NCBI RefSeq assembly: GCF_030063455.1
Contig: NZ_JASITB010000009.1
Location: forward strand, 62,001-126,000
Reading direction: 5' to 3'
Length of the DNA stretch: 64,000 nt
Source: Cryobacterium sp. PH31-O1
Lineage (GTDB): Bacteria; Actinomycetota; Actinomycetes; Actinomycetales; Microbacteriaceae
Below the pieces are notes generated by a model that saw nothing but the letters and a program-made list of their open reading frames with translations, did no database searches and was not told the origin of the DNA. The translations under genes were made by a program, and so were the position numbers. Below are positions 1 through 7,696 of the stretch, one piece after another. Numbering within the stretch: the stretch's first letter is position 1; each line of letters opens with the position of its first letter.

Positions 1-195
1 GAGTTCTTGCATCGGGTCGAAGACGCTGTCGGCGCAGACGAAGACATGGCAGGTGGCGCAGGAGAGGCTGCCGCCGCACTCGGCAACGATGCCGGGAACG
101 CCGTTGCGCACGGCGGTCTCCATAACGGAGTCACCCGCGAATCCCGCGACGGCCGTTTCATTGCCGGCGGCGGATATGTAGGTTACAGAAGGCAT
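1..195 (-). CDS. creF: [2Fe-2S] ferredoxin, 3' end beyond window
   Basis: The first 65 residues of a plant/adrenodoxin-type ferredoxin are visible, from an ATG at 195 preceded by AAGGAG. The cluster ligands read ECGGSLSCATCHVFV (Cys-x5-Cys-x2-Cys); the fourth Cys lies beyond the edge. It starts 9 nt after the stop of the dehydrogenase gene and is the fifth gene of the P450 operon. It is therefore probably the electron donor to the P450 at 4050-5378, receiving electrons from a reductase not in the window. The symbol rests on gene order matching the Corynebacterium cre cluster, not on sequence comparison; the family call itself is firm. Confidence 0.85.
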   Translation of the reverse strand, partial: MPSVTYISAAGNETAVAGFAGDSVMETAVRNGVPGIVAECGGSLSCATCHVFVCADSVFDPMQEL

Positions 196-204
196 TGTTT
201 CTCC

Positions 205-987
205 TTACAGAAACTGTCGTCCACCGTCGACCACGAGGGTCTGGCCGGTGATGTAACGGGAGCCGGGGCCGGCCAGAAACAGGGCAGCCCCGACGATGTC
301 GTCGGGCTCGCTGGCCCGTTTGATCGAGCCGCGGTCAACGCCGTATTCGGCGGCGCCCTGGATGAGGCCGTAGCTGGCCTCGGTGAGGGTGAAGCCGGGT
401 GCGATCGCGTTCACGGTGATATTGCGGTCGCCGAGCTCCTTGGCGAGCACCCGGGTGAGGGCGATCACACCGCCCTTCGACGCCACATAGTGAGCCCACT
501 GGGCGGAACCGCTGAGCACGGTGGCGCTGGACAGGTTGATCACTGCGGCATTGTTCGCGAGATAGGGCGAGCAGGCGCGGGTGACCAGCCAGGGGCCCTT
601 GAGGTTGACCGCCATGACGCGGTCCCACTCGTCCACATCGATCTCCTCGAACGGTGACCGGGTGATGGTGGCGTAGATCGCCGCGTTGTTGATGACGACG
701 TCGATCTGGCCGTCCAGGCCGGAGAAGGCGGCAGCATCCGCGGCCAGTTGGGTGACCGAATCGAGCTGGGTCACGTTGGCCTGCACTGCGAGGGCGGTGC
801 CGCCGGCCGCCTCGACGAGCACGGCGGTCTGCTGCGCACCCTCAAGGTTGGTGTCGGCGACGACCACCCGGTCGCCCTGAGCCGCGAAGCCCAGGGCAAA
901 GGCACGGCCCAGCCCACCGGCGGCGCCGGTGATCAGCACCGTTCGAACGGGTCGAAGAATGGGCTGGTCCGTGCGCGGATCAGGCAT
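205..987 (-). CDS. creG: Short-chain dehydrogenase/reductase (SDR), probable aryl-alcohol dehydrogenase
   Basis: A 260-residue classical SDR. The Rossmann motif TGAAGGLG lies near residues 20-27, the structural NNAA near 100, the catalytic Ser in INLSS and the YVASK catalytic Tyr/Lys near 168-172; the C-terminus has the usual YITGQTLVVDGG. An Asp at the end of the second strand (VVVADTN) suggests NAD preference. Its ATG overlaps the 3' end of the PEP-synthase-like gene by 8 bp, so the two are translationally coupled. By context it would oxidise the benzylic alcohol produced by the P450 after phosphate removal. The family call is firm; the substrate is inferred from position only. Confidence 0.8.
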   Translation of the reverse strand: MPDPRTDQPILRPVRTVLITGAAGGLGRAFALGFAAQGDRVVVADTNLEGAQQTAVLVEAAGGTALAVQANVTQLDSVTQLAADAAAFSGLDGQIDVVINNAAIYATITRSPFEEIDVDEWDRVMAVNLKGPWLVTRACSPYLANNAAVINLSSATVLSGSAQWAHYVASKGGVIALTRVLAKELGDRNITVNAIAPGFTLTEASYGLIQGAAEYGVDRGSIKRASEPDDIVGAALFLAGPGSRYITGQTLVVDGGRQFL

Positions 988-2881
988 GGCTGCCTTCGAG
1001 AACCGGGCCGTCGAGCGCCTGCTCCAGCTGAACGGCCGCGTCGCCCGCCAGGGTGAGGTCGTGACTGTGCCCCTCGACGATGGTCACGGTGCCGTTGTTG
1101 CCGTCAACACGCAGCCACTGGCCGGTCACGATCTGCGACGAGGCGGTGCCGGTTCCGGTGACGGCCGGCATGCCGTACTCCCGGCAGACAATGGCCGCGT
1201 GGCTCATCATGCCGCCGATGTCGGTAACCGTGGCGCGAATCTTGCCGAAGATCGGTCCCCACGATGGTGCCGTCACGGGGGCGACGAGGATGTCGCCCTC
1301 CTGCACCTCGGAGAGCTGATCCGAGCTGCTAATGACGCGCGCCGGGCCTTCGGCCACGCCGCTCGAGGCCGCCATGCCGCGAAATTCTCCCTCTGGCGCA
1401 TCGGAATCACCGAGCCAGTTCTTGATCTGGTCGCTCGTGATGCCCCAGAGCATGAGGGTGAACGGTTCGGTGATAACGGCCGGCGGCGTGTTCAGCGCCG
1501 GCTGCGGACGCTGCTGCTGCAGGGCATCCACTATGACGCGACGACGCTCGACCTCCTCGGGCCAGTACGACGGGCCGATGGCCGGCGCGCCGACCGCCCA
1601 GCCGGTGACGTAGTCGAACAGGGCCTCACGCACCTCGTCGCGGCGCAGAAAGAACATGCCGTCGGCGTCGGGCCAGAAGCCCTGCTCCTGCAGCATCGCC
1701 GAAAGCTGGCGGGCCTTACGCCAGAAGACGCCCATGGTCCAGTGCTCGATGTAGAAGTTGTGGTTCTCGACGTAGGGGTAGACCTGACGGGCCAGACCGA
1801 GCTTGCCCTCGAAGGCGGCGAGCTGCTCGGAGCTGAGCAGTTCCGAGTACTCCTCGGTGATGCGGTCGCGTTCGGCGACGAGTTCGGCGACCGGGCGGTC
1901 GATGGTCTGGCCGGCCTGCAGACGCCCGATGTAGTCGCTGATGTAGCCCAGCGGCAGTTCGAGGTGGTCCAGCCAATACTTGTCGTGGGCGTAGAAGCCG
2001 TTGCCGACGGTGAAATTGAACCACGGGTCCTTGGCCGCGTTGAAGGCGGCGAGCCACTCGGCGCCGCGGCTGGCGGCCTCGATGCCGGCGAGGGTCTGCT
2101 CGGGATCCGCGGTGTTGCCGAACAGACCGGTCAGGCCCAGTTCGATGGCGAGCTTGGCGAGCTTCTTGAGCTCGTCGTCGGGTCGGAACAGCTCCATGTC
2201 GACGCCCTGCACCATCTTCGCGACGGCCTGGTCGGGGATACCCGGAAAGACCTCCTTGCAGAAGCTGAAGAAGTCGAGGTAGGCCACGTAGCCGAGATTG
2301 AGGAATTCGAAGTGGTACTGCCAGGCGCGGTAGGTGAGCGCGATCAGCGCGTCGTACTGCGCGAGCAGGTCGTTGTTCGGACCGGTGCCCTTGCCGCTTG
2401 TGACGTCGCCCATGTCGACCCTGTCGGGCAGCGCGTCAAAGTTCAGCGCGCCCAGTTCGTCGATCGTGCCGCGAACCTTGCCCTGCCACTGCTCGAGCAG
2501 GCCGTCCCAGTTCTGAAAGTAGTGGCCGGCGCGCGCCATGAACTCGGGCACCCGGGCGGCGATCTCCGACTCGGGCACGCCCACCGGCGACATGAAGACG
2601 TAGCCGTTGTGAATGCGAAACTCGATGCCGTTGGCCGGCGGAATCAGCAGGTGCCTGGTGTTGTATTGGCCGAGGCACGACACGGCGAACTCGAAACCGA
2701 TGGTCTCGAACGGCTTGGTCACCGTGGGCCAGTGCTGGCTGTCGCAGAACCAGAACTTGCCCTCTTCAACCTCGCGGCGGTTCTGCTGAAACACGAGGTT
2801 GTACGCGTACAGGTCCTTCCAACCCTCGGCGCCCGCGGCGGGAGCCTGGTCATAGGGGCTGGGAAATGACTTCTCTGTCAT
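980..2881 (-). CDS. creH: PEP-synthase-like phosphotransferase, large subunit with swivelling phospho-His domain (phenol-phosphorylating, CreH/PpsA type)
   Basis: About 633 residues from ATG 2881; a GTG at 2926 adds 15 residues but has no better ribosome site. The C-terminal 110 residues are a PEP-utilising swivelling domain with the phospho-acceptor His in GGMMSHAAIVCREYGMPAV. The N-terminal 500 residues look like neither the ATP-grasp nor the PEP-binding barrel of a full PEP synthase. The ATP-grasp half is instead encoded by the adjacent upstream gene. A ~70 kDa His subunit plus a ~40 kDa ATP-grasp subunit is the known layout of phenylphosphate synthase and of Corynebacterium CreH/CreI. The likely reaction is ATP-dependent phosphorylation of a phenol such as p-cresol. 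The exact phenol cannot be read from sequence. Confidence 0.75.
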   Translation of the reverse strand: MTEKSFPSPYDQAPAAGAEGWKDLYAYNLVFQQNRREVEEGKFWFCDSQHWPTVTKPFETIGFEFAVSCLGQYNTRHLLIPPANGIEFRIHNGYVFMSPVGVPESEIAARVPEFMARAGHYFQNWDGLLEQWQGKVRGTIDELGALNFDALPDRVDMGDVTSGKGTGPNNDLLAQYDALIALTYRAWQYHFEFLNLGYVAYLDFFSFCKEVFPGIPDQAVAKMVQGVDMELFRPDDELKKLAKLAIELGLTGLFGNTADPEQTLAGIEAASRGAEWLAAFNAAKDPWFNFTVGNGFYAHDKYWLDHLELPLGYISDYIGRLQAGQTIDRPVAELVAERDRITEEYSELLSSEQLAAFEGKLGLARQVYPYVENHNFYIEHWTMGVFWRKARQLSAMLQEQGFWPDADGMFFLRRDEVREALFDYVTGWAVGAPAIGPSYWPEEVERRRVIVDALQQQRPQPALNTPPAVITEPFTLMLWGITSDQIKNWLGDSDAPEGEFRGMAASSGVAEGPARVISSSDQLSEVQEGDILVAPVTAPSWGPIFGKIRATVTDIGGMMSHAAIVCREYGMPAVTGTGTASSQIVTGQWLRVDGNNGTVTIVEGHSHDLTLAGDAAVQLEQALDGPVLEGSHA

Positions 2882-2961
2882 AAGAAAACCGTTCTCGAAG
2901 GTGGTGCGCGGGTGAGGTGTTTGCACGTGCGGTACTGCGCAAGCGGATGCTGCGGGTCGGG

Positions 2962-4053
2962 TTAGTCCGGTGCCTTACCGGCCTGCACCAGGAGTGATCT
3001 GGTGATGCTCTCGATGCCGTAACCATTGCTCGGAGCGGGGCTGGCGGCATCCGCTTTCGCGGCCGAGGAATGCACCGTCTCTGGGCGGGACTGCAGCAGC
3101 AACAGATTGTGGCCGTCGGGCAGGTCGCGATCGAGGGCCCACTCGATGTCCTGCGGGCATTTGAAGTGTTTCTCGGCCTTCTTGGCGATGGTCGCGATGG
3201 CGGTTATTTCGGTTTCGCTGATCGAGAGCACGGCGCGGCGTTCTGGCGAGACCTCGAGTTCGACCAGCCCCGTGTTGGCCGCGTCGGGTACCAGCTCGGC
3301 GTGCTTGTCGCCGATCACCCGCTTGACGACCATGAGCATGATCTTGTCGACGGTGACGTTGTCGGGGGTGACGAGGCCGGAGACGACGAGCTCGCCGAGG
3401 CCGTAAGAGGCTTCCATGACGATCTTGGAGCGGTCGCCGGTGGTGGGATCCATGGTGATGGCGACCCCGGCGGCGCGAGCGTTGACCATCTTCTGCACGG
3501 CGACGGCCATGGAGAGGCCCTCGTTGGGGATGTTGTTCTTGAGGCGGTAGGTGATGGCGCGGGAGGTGAACAGCGAGGCCCAGCAGCGGCGGATGTGCTC
3601 GGTCACGTCGACGATGCCGCTCAGCCAGAGGTAGGTATCCTGCTGGCCGGCGAAGCTCGCATCTGGTAGGTCCTCGGCGGTCGCCGAGGACCGCACGGCC
3701 ACCGGAACCGGCTCACTGAACCGCGCCTGGAGTGCGTGGTATGCGGCCACGAAGTCGGCGCGCACGTCGGCGGGCACCGGACGGCTCTCAATCTCGAAGC
3801 GCAACTGGGCCGACACTCGGTCGACCTCGGCCACATCGTCGGCGTCGAGGTTGGCCAGCAGGGCGTGGATGTCCTGCTCAATGCCGGCGGCCGCGATGAA
3901 CGCGTCGTAGGAGGCGGTGGTGATGGCGAATCCGGGCGGTACCGGCATGCCGGCCTGGGTGAGGGCGACGAGCGAGGCGCATTTGCCGCCGAGCAGCTCG
4001 TGGCGGGGCGAGTCGGTGCCGTCGAAGAACTGAATATACGGTGCGGTGGTCAT
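2962..4053 (-). CDS. creI: PEP-synthase N-terminal (ATP-grasp) subunit, CreI/PpsB type
   Basis: A 363-residue protein equal to the PPDK/PEP-synthase ATP-binding half only. It has the N-terminal GGKCASLVALTQAGMPVPPG, the nucleotide loop VAVRSSATAEDLPDASFAGQ near residues 120-140, and the C-terminal DIEWALDRD and LLLLQSRPETV. There is no swivelling His domain and no PEP barrel; the His domain is supplied by the next gene (980-2881). The ATG overlaps the P450 stop as ATGA. In the two-subunit phenol kinases this subunit transfers a phosphate from ATP to the partner His. The split architecture and the P450 neighbour argue against ordinary gluconeogenic PEP synthase. Confidence 0.8.
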   Translation of the reverse strand: MTTAPYIQFFDGTDSPRHELLGGKCASLVALTQAGMPVPPGFAITTASYDAFIAAAGIEQDIHALLANLDADDVAEVDRVSAQLRFEIESRPVPADVRADFVAAYHALQARFSEPVPVAVRSSATAEDLPDASFAGQQDTYLWLSGIVDVTEHIRRCWASLFTSRAITYRLKNNIPNEGLSMAVAVQKMVNARAAGVAITMDPTTGDRSKIVMEASYGLGELVVSGLVTPDNVTVDKIMLMVVKRVIGDKHAELVPDAANTGLVELEVSPERRAVLSISETEITAIATIAKKAEKHFKCPQDIEWALDRDLPDGHNLLLLQSRPETVHSSAAKADAASPAPSNGYGIESITRSLLVQAGKAPD

Positions 4054-5378
4054 TTCTGATCCCCCCAGGTAACGGGCACCGCGGTGGGCGCCCTGAACGA
4101 CAGGTTGTCTCCGAACACGATCTTCTCGGCGTCGATCAGGCGCAGGCCGGGAGCCGCCTTCAGGGTCTCTTCGACGACGATTTTGTCTTGCATCTTGGCG
4201 AGCATGTTGCCCAGGCAGTAGTGAATGCCGAAGCCGAACGACAGGTGATTGCGGGCGTTGACCCGGTTGATGTCGAAGGTTTCGGGTTGCTCGAAGGTGT
4301 CGCCGTCACGGTTGGCCGACCCCATCAGCAAGAGGATGTTCGACCCGGCCGGAATCGCCACCCCGCCGATCTCGGTGTCGACGAGCGCCTTGCGCCGCCA
4401 ACCCACGATGCTCGGGGAAAAACGCAGTGTCTCGTCAATTGCGGCCGGGATGCGGCTTGGATCCTCAAGCAGCTTCTGCCACTCGGCGGGATGGGCGAGC
4501 AGCTCACGAATGGTGTTGGAGATGAGCGTGGTCGTGGTCTCGTGGCCGGCGAAGAGCAAACTGTAACAAACCGAGGCGATCTCGTGGTCGGAGATCTCAG
4601 AGCCGATCGACTGTGCCTGCACGAGGTCAAAGACGAGGTTGTCGCCGTTCTCGTTTTTGTCGAGTTGCTCGTGAGCGTTGGAGACGAGGCGCAGACACTC
4701 GGTCCAGTAGTCGACGAGGTTGTGCGCGTGCGGAATCTGCTCGTCATCGCTCAGATCACCCCAGGTCATCGCGGCCCGGGAATCCGACCATTTCTTGTAG
4801 GTCGAGACCATCTCGGGGCCGACGCCGAGCAGCCCGAGGATGGTTATCGTGGGGATGTCCACCGCGACGTCTTTCAGAAAGTCGCCGCGTTCACTGGGGT
4901 GGGCGAGCATCTGCTGCAGCAGACGCGCGGTGTTCTCGCGAATGGTGGGTTCGAGCTTCTTGTAGCGGCGGGGCGTGAATTCCTTCTGCACGATGGCGCG
5001 CATGCGGGTGTGCTCCGGGGGAATGCGGGCGGAGAGGCCGGAATAGGCGGTGAAGCCGCCGTCGTTCATGATCGTGGTAGCGGCCGCGCCGCGGGCTCGC
5101 ACGGGTGCCTGGGCGTTCTCGCTGCTGAAGACCTGCCAGTTGTCGAAGGTGGCTTTGACGTCGTCGTAGCGGGAGACGACGAAGTAACCGATCTCCTCAT
5201 CGAACATGACCGGTTCGTTCTCGCGCAGGGCGGCATACGAGGGGAACGGGTCGGTCATCGCGAAGGGGGCGTAGCCGTGGTGTGCGCTTGCGGCACCGTT
5301 TTCGGCGCTGCCACCGCGGGCGACCGGGCATTGGCCGGTCGCGGCGGCCGGGTGGGCGAGTGCGGGTTGAGCGGTCAC
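4050..5378 (-). CDS. creJ: Cytochrome P450, CreJ-like
   Basis: A 442-residue class I bacterial P450. The start is taken at GTG 5378 because AAGGAG lies 7 nt upstream; a TTG at 5405 would add nine residues. The I-helix motif AGHETTTT, the K-helix ETLR and the heme loop FGFGIHYCLG with the axial Cys are all present. No membrane anchor is seen. It is the first gene of a five-gene run (P450, ATP-grasp subunit, His subunit, SDR, ferredoxin). In the Corynebacterium pathway CreJ oxidises the methyl group of 4-cresyl phosphate; the same role is inferred here from synteny. An upstream 12-bp palindrome is a candidate operator. Confidence 0.82.
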   Translation of the reverse strand: MTAQPALAHPAAATGQCPVARGGSAENGAASAHHGYAPFAMTDPFPSYAALRENEPVMFDEEIGYFVVSRYDDVKATFDNWQVFSSENAQAPVRARGAAATTIMNDGGFTAYSGLSARIPPEHTRMRAIVQKEFTPRRYKKLEPTIRENTARLLQQMLAHPSERGDFLKDVAVDIPTITILGLLGVGPEMVSTYKKWSDSRAAMTWGDLSDDEQIPHAHNLVDYWTECLRLVSNAHEQLDKNENGDNLVFDLVQAQSIGSEISDHEIASVCYSLLFAGHETTTTLISNTIRELLAHPAEWQKLLEDPSRIPAAIDETLRFSPSIVGWRRKALVDTEIGGVAIPAGSNILLLMGSANRDGDTFEQPETFDINRVNARNHLSFGFGIHYCLGNMLAKMQDKIVVEETLKAAPGLRLIDAEKIVFGDNLSFRAPTAVPVTWGDQK

Positions 5379-5400
5379 GATGGCTCCTTGGTCAGCAGTT

Positions 5401-5412
5401 CTCAACGTTGAG
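5401..5412. promoter_or_regulatory. Perfect 12-bp palindrome CTCAACGTTGAG, candidate operator of the P450 operon
   Basis: The palindrome CTCAACGTTGAG ends 22 nt upstream of the P450 start codon. A TAGATA (-10-like on the minus strand) lies just upstream at 5425-5430, so a bound protein would block the start of transcription. The IclR-type gene immediately upstream is the obvious candidate ligand sensor. Position and symmetry are seen; the function is inference. Confidence 0.4.
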
Positions 5413-5482
5413 GTCGACGAGGTCTATCTAAGACGCGTTGGTAGCCGTAACTGCCGCGCTGTCCCACTGGATGGAAGTGGCT

Positions 5483-6289
5483 TCACGGTTGGGCTGGTTT
5501 TGGCACGCTGGCCGGCAGCCGCAGAGTGGCGGGCGGCAGGTGCGCGATTCCAGCCTGGATGCGCTCAGCCGTGCCCTGCAGCACGGGCAGGTAGCGCTCC
5601 AGCTGGTGCGCGCGCGAGGTAGGCAGCACGATGCCGAGCGCGCCGAAGATCTGCCCCGACGCCTGGAACACCGGCACCGCGAGCGAACAGGAGCCCTGCC
5701 GCACCTCTTCGGAGGCGAGGGCGAACCCGAGTTCCTTGATCTTGCCGAGCTCCCGACGCAGCTCGGCCGGATCGGTTTTGGTCAGCGGGGTGCGGCGCAC
5801 GAGTTCGCCGTCGAGCACCGCGTTCTGCACCCACTCCTCTTCAAAGGCGAGAATGGCGCGGCCGACCGCGGTGGCGTGCAGCGGTAGGCGACCGCCGACC
5901 CGGCTGGCTTGAGGGACCCGGCGGCTGCCGTAAACCCGGTCGATGTAGAGCACCTCGGCACCGTCACGAATGGCCAGGTGCACGGTCTCCTGGGTGAGCC
6001 CGAACAGGTCTTGCAGGTAGGGCCTGGCCACGTCGCGCAGCTTGCGGCCAGCGTGCTGGCCGAGTTCCCAGAGGCGTAGCCCAATTTGGTAGCGGCCCTG
6101 GGCGTCCCGCTGCACGGCGCCCCAGGCCTCGAGTTCACCGAGCAGGCGGTGCGCTGTGCTCTGCGGCAGCCCGCTCTCCCGGCTGATCTCCGATAATGAC
6201 CGAGCGGATGCGCTGTGCTCAAACGCCGCCAGAACGCTCAGCACGCGGCTGGTCACCGACTGACCGGGGGCGTTCGTGTGGCCGGCCAT
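5483..6289 (-). CDS. IclR-family transcriptional regulator
   Basis: A 268-residue IclR protein. The N-terminal winged helix covers about residues 12-75, with LSEISRESGLPQSTAHRLL as the helix-turn-helix. The C-terminal effector domain has RVGGRLPLHATAVGRAILAF and the RQGSCSLAVPVFQASG region typical of aromatic-acid-sensing IclR members. ATG 6289 is chosen because ACGAGG sits 5 nt upstream; the longer start at 6322 has no ribosome site. It is co-directional with and 104 bp upstream of the P450 operon, so it is the likely regulator of phenol oxidation. Activator or repressor mode cannot be told. Confidence 0.85.
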   Translation of the reverse strand: MAGHTNAPGQSVTSRVLSVLAAFEHSASARSLSEISRESGLPQSTAHRLLGELEAWGAVQRDAQGRYQIGLRLWELGQHAGRKLRDVARPYLQDLFGLTQETVHLAIRDGAEVLYIDRVYGSRRVPQASRVGGRLPLHATAVGRAILAFEEEWVQNAVLDGELVRRTPLTKTDPAELRRELGKIKELGFALASEEVRQGSCSLAVPVFQASGQIFGALGIVLPTSRAHQLERYLPVLQGTAERIQAGIAHLPPATLRLPASVPKPAQP

Positions 6290-6466
6290 GGTGCCTCGTC
6301 TCGAGTTTTCGCTCCCCTTCATCGGCGGGCAGGCTCAATCTAACCAGCGGCGACCGGGCGGCGCGAGGGCCGAAGGTCCCCCGTTCGGGGCTGCGCCCCA
6401 ACGCTTCTCACGCCACCCAACGCCGCAGCGCACCGTCTGGTCGGCGCCCCGGGCTGCCGGAATCCG

Positions 6467-7696
6467 CTACGCCAGCGGGTAGGCGAGGGCGTTCTGGCGC
6501 ACCCCAAGAGTCAGCCGGTCGCCGATGCGCGGCAGGTCGGGAGCCGCCACCCTGGCCCGCACGACGAGGCCGCCGGCGAGGGTAAAGCTCACCAGTGCGT
6601 CGTGGCCGGCGTAGGCGATGGCGGTGGTGACGGCATCCGTTTGTTGCGTGGCCGATGGCCGCGTTAGCGTCAGCCACTCGGGTCGCAGCAGCACGCGCAC
6701 CCCGGTGCCGTCGACCGGAGCGGATGCCGAGCCCGACGACGACCCGCCCATGCCGTCCGCCGGGAGCGAGCCGAGGGCGCAATCGACGCGGCCGCCCTGC
6801 CAGACGCCGTCGAGTTCGACGGTATCGCCGACGAACCCGGCGACCCACGGGTCAACCGGGCGCTCGTAGACGTCGGCGGGGGTGCCGAACTGCAGGATCT
6901 CGCCGCCGCGCATCACGGCCACAAAATCGGCAAGGGAGAGCGCCTCTTCCTGGTCGTGCGTCACGAGCAGGCTCGTATTGTGCTGGCCGCGCAGCAGGGC
7001 AGCGACCTCGGTGCGCAGTGCTGCCCTCAGCAGCGGGTCGAGGGCCGCGAAGGGTTCGTCGAGCAGCATGAGGTCGGGCCGGGGGGCGAGCGCCCTGGCC
7101 AGCGACACGCGCTGGGCCTGACCACCGGAGAGCTGGGAGGGGGCGCGATCGACGAGTTCGGCCAGGCCTACCAGAGTGGCGAGCTCAGCGATGCGGGCGG
7201 CGCGGCTGGTCTGGCGACCGCGGTCGGGGCTGATCGGCACGGCGGCGAGGGGGCTGGGGCTCAGCGAGGTCGGTCGGGGGCGGTTTGCGCGCCCACGCCG
7301 GGTGAGACCGGCGAAGAGTCCGCCGACTCCCCCCGCAGTCTCGCCGGGCTCGCAGTAGAGATCGTCGCTCTGCCTGGTGCGGGGCAGCCCGAAACCGATG
7401 TTCTCGCCGACGGACAGGTGCGGAAACAGCGAGGCGTCCTGCGGAACCCAGCCCATGCCGCGCTTTTCCGGGGCTCGCTGCACGCCGGGACCTGTAACGA
7501 GTCGCCCGCCGACCGTGATCGTGCCTGAGGTGACCGGAAGCAGTCCCGCGATTGCGCGCAGGAGTGTGGTCTTGCCGCATCCGCTCGGGCCGAGAACGGC
7601 CACGATTGAGCCGCGCGGAATGCGCAGGCTGACGTCGTCAAGCACCCGCCGAGCACCGTAGGCGACGTTCAGCGCTTCGATCGATACCCAGCCCAC
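6467..7696 (-). CDS. Ferric-iron ABC transporter ATP-binding protein (FbpC-like)
   Basis: A 409-residue ABC ATPase. Walker A is GPSGCGKTT, the Q-loop lies in GWVPQDASLF, the signature is LSGGQAQR, Walker B is LMLLDEPFAALDP and the H-loop is LVTHDQEEAL. A C-terminal TOBE-like region follows. GTG 7696 is used because it overlaps the permease stop (TAGTG) with GGGAG upstream. A long open frame continuing to 8668 is antisense-free read-through inside the permease gene and not part of this protein. Unusually, some 50 residues rich in Gly, Arg and Pro are inserted between Q-loop and signature (about residues 117-165). Confidence 0.88.
   Translation of the reverse strand: MGWVSIEALNVAYGARRVLDDVSLRIPRGSIVAVLGPSGCGKTTLLRAIAGLLPVTSGTITVGGRLVTGPGVQRAPEKRGMGWVPQDASLFPHLSVGENIGFGLPRTRQSDDLYCEPGETAGGVGGLFAGLTRRGRANRPRPTSLSPSPLAAVPISPDRGRQTSRAARIAELATLVGLAELVDRAPSQLSGGQAQRVSLARALAPRPDLMLLDEPFAALDPLLRAALRTEVAALLRGQHNTSLLVTHDQEEALSLADFVAVMRGGEILQFGTPADVYERPVDPWVAGFVGDTVELDGVWQGGRVDCALGSLPADGMGGSSSGSASAPVDGTGVRVLLRPEWLTLTRPSATQQTDAVTTAIAYAGHDALVSFTLAGGLVVRARVAAPDLPRIGDRLTLGVRQNALAYPLA

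Noticed and set aside
929..2869. 646-codon open frame on the plus strand opposite the PEP-synthase-like subunit
   Set aside because: High-GC shadow frame: no ribosome site, Gly/Val/Arg/His-rich composition and complete overlap with a gene that has clear family motifs.
2962..4053. Gluconeogenic PEP synthase or pyruvate phosphate dikinase
   Set aside because: The protein has only the ATP-grasp half, no PEP-binding barrel is encoded in the partner, and the neighbours are P450, ferredoxin and SDR.
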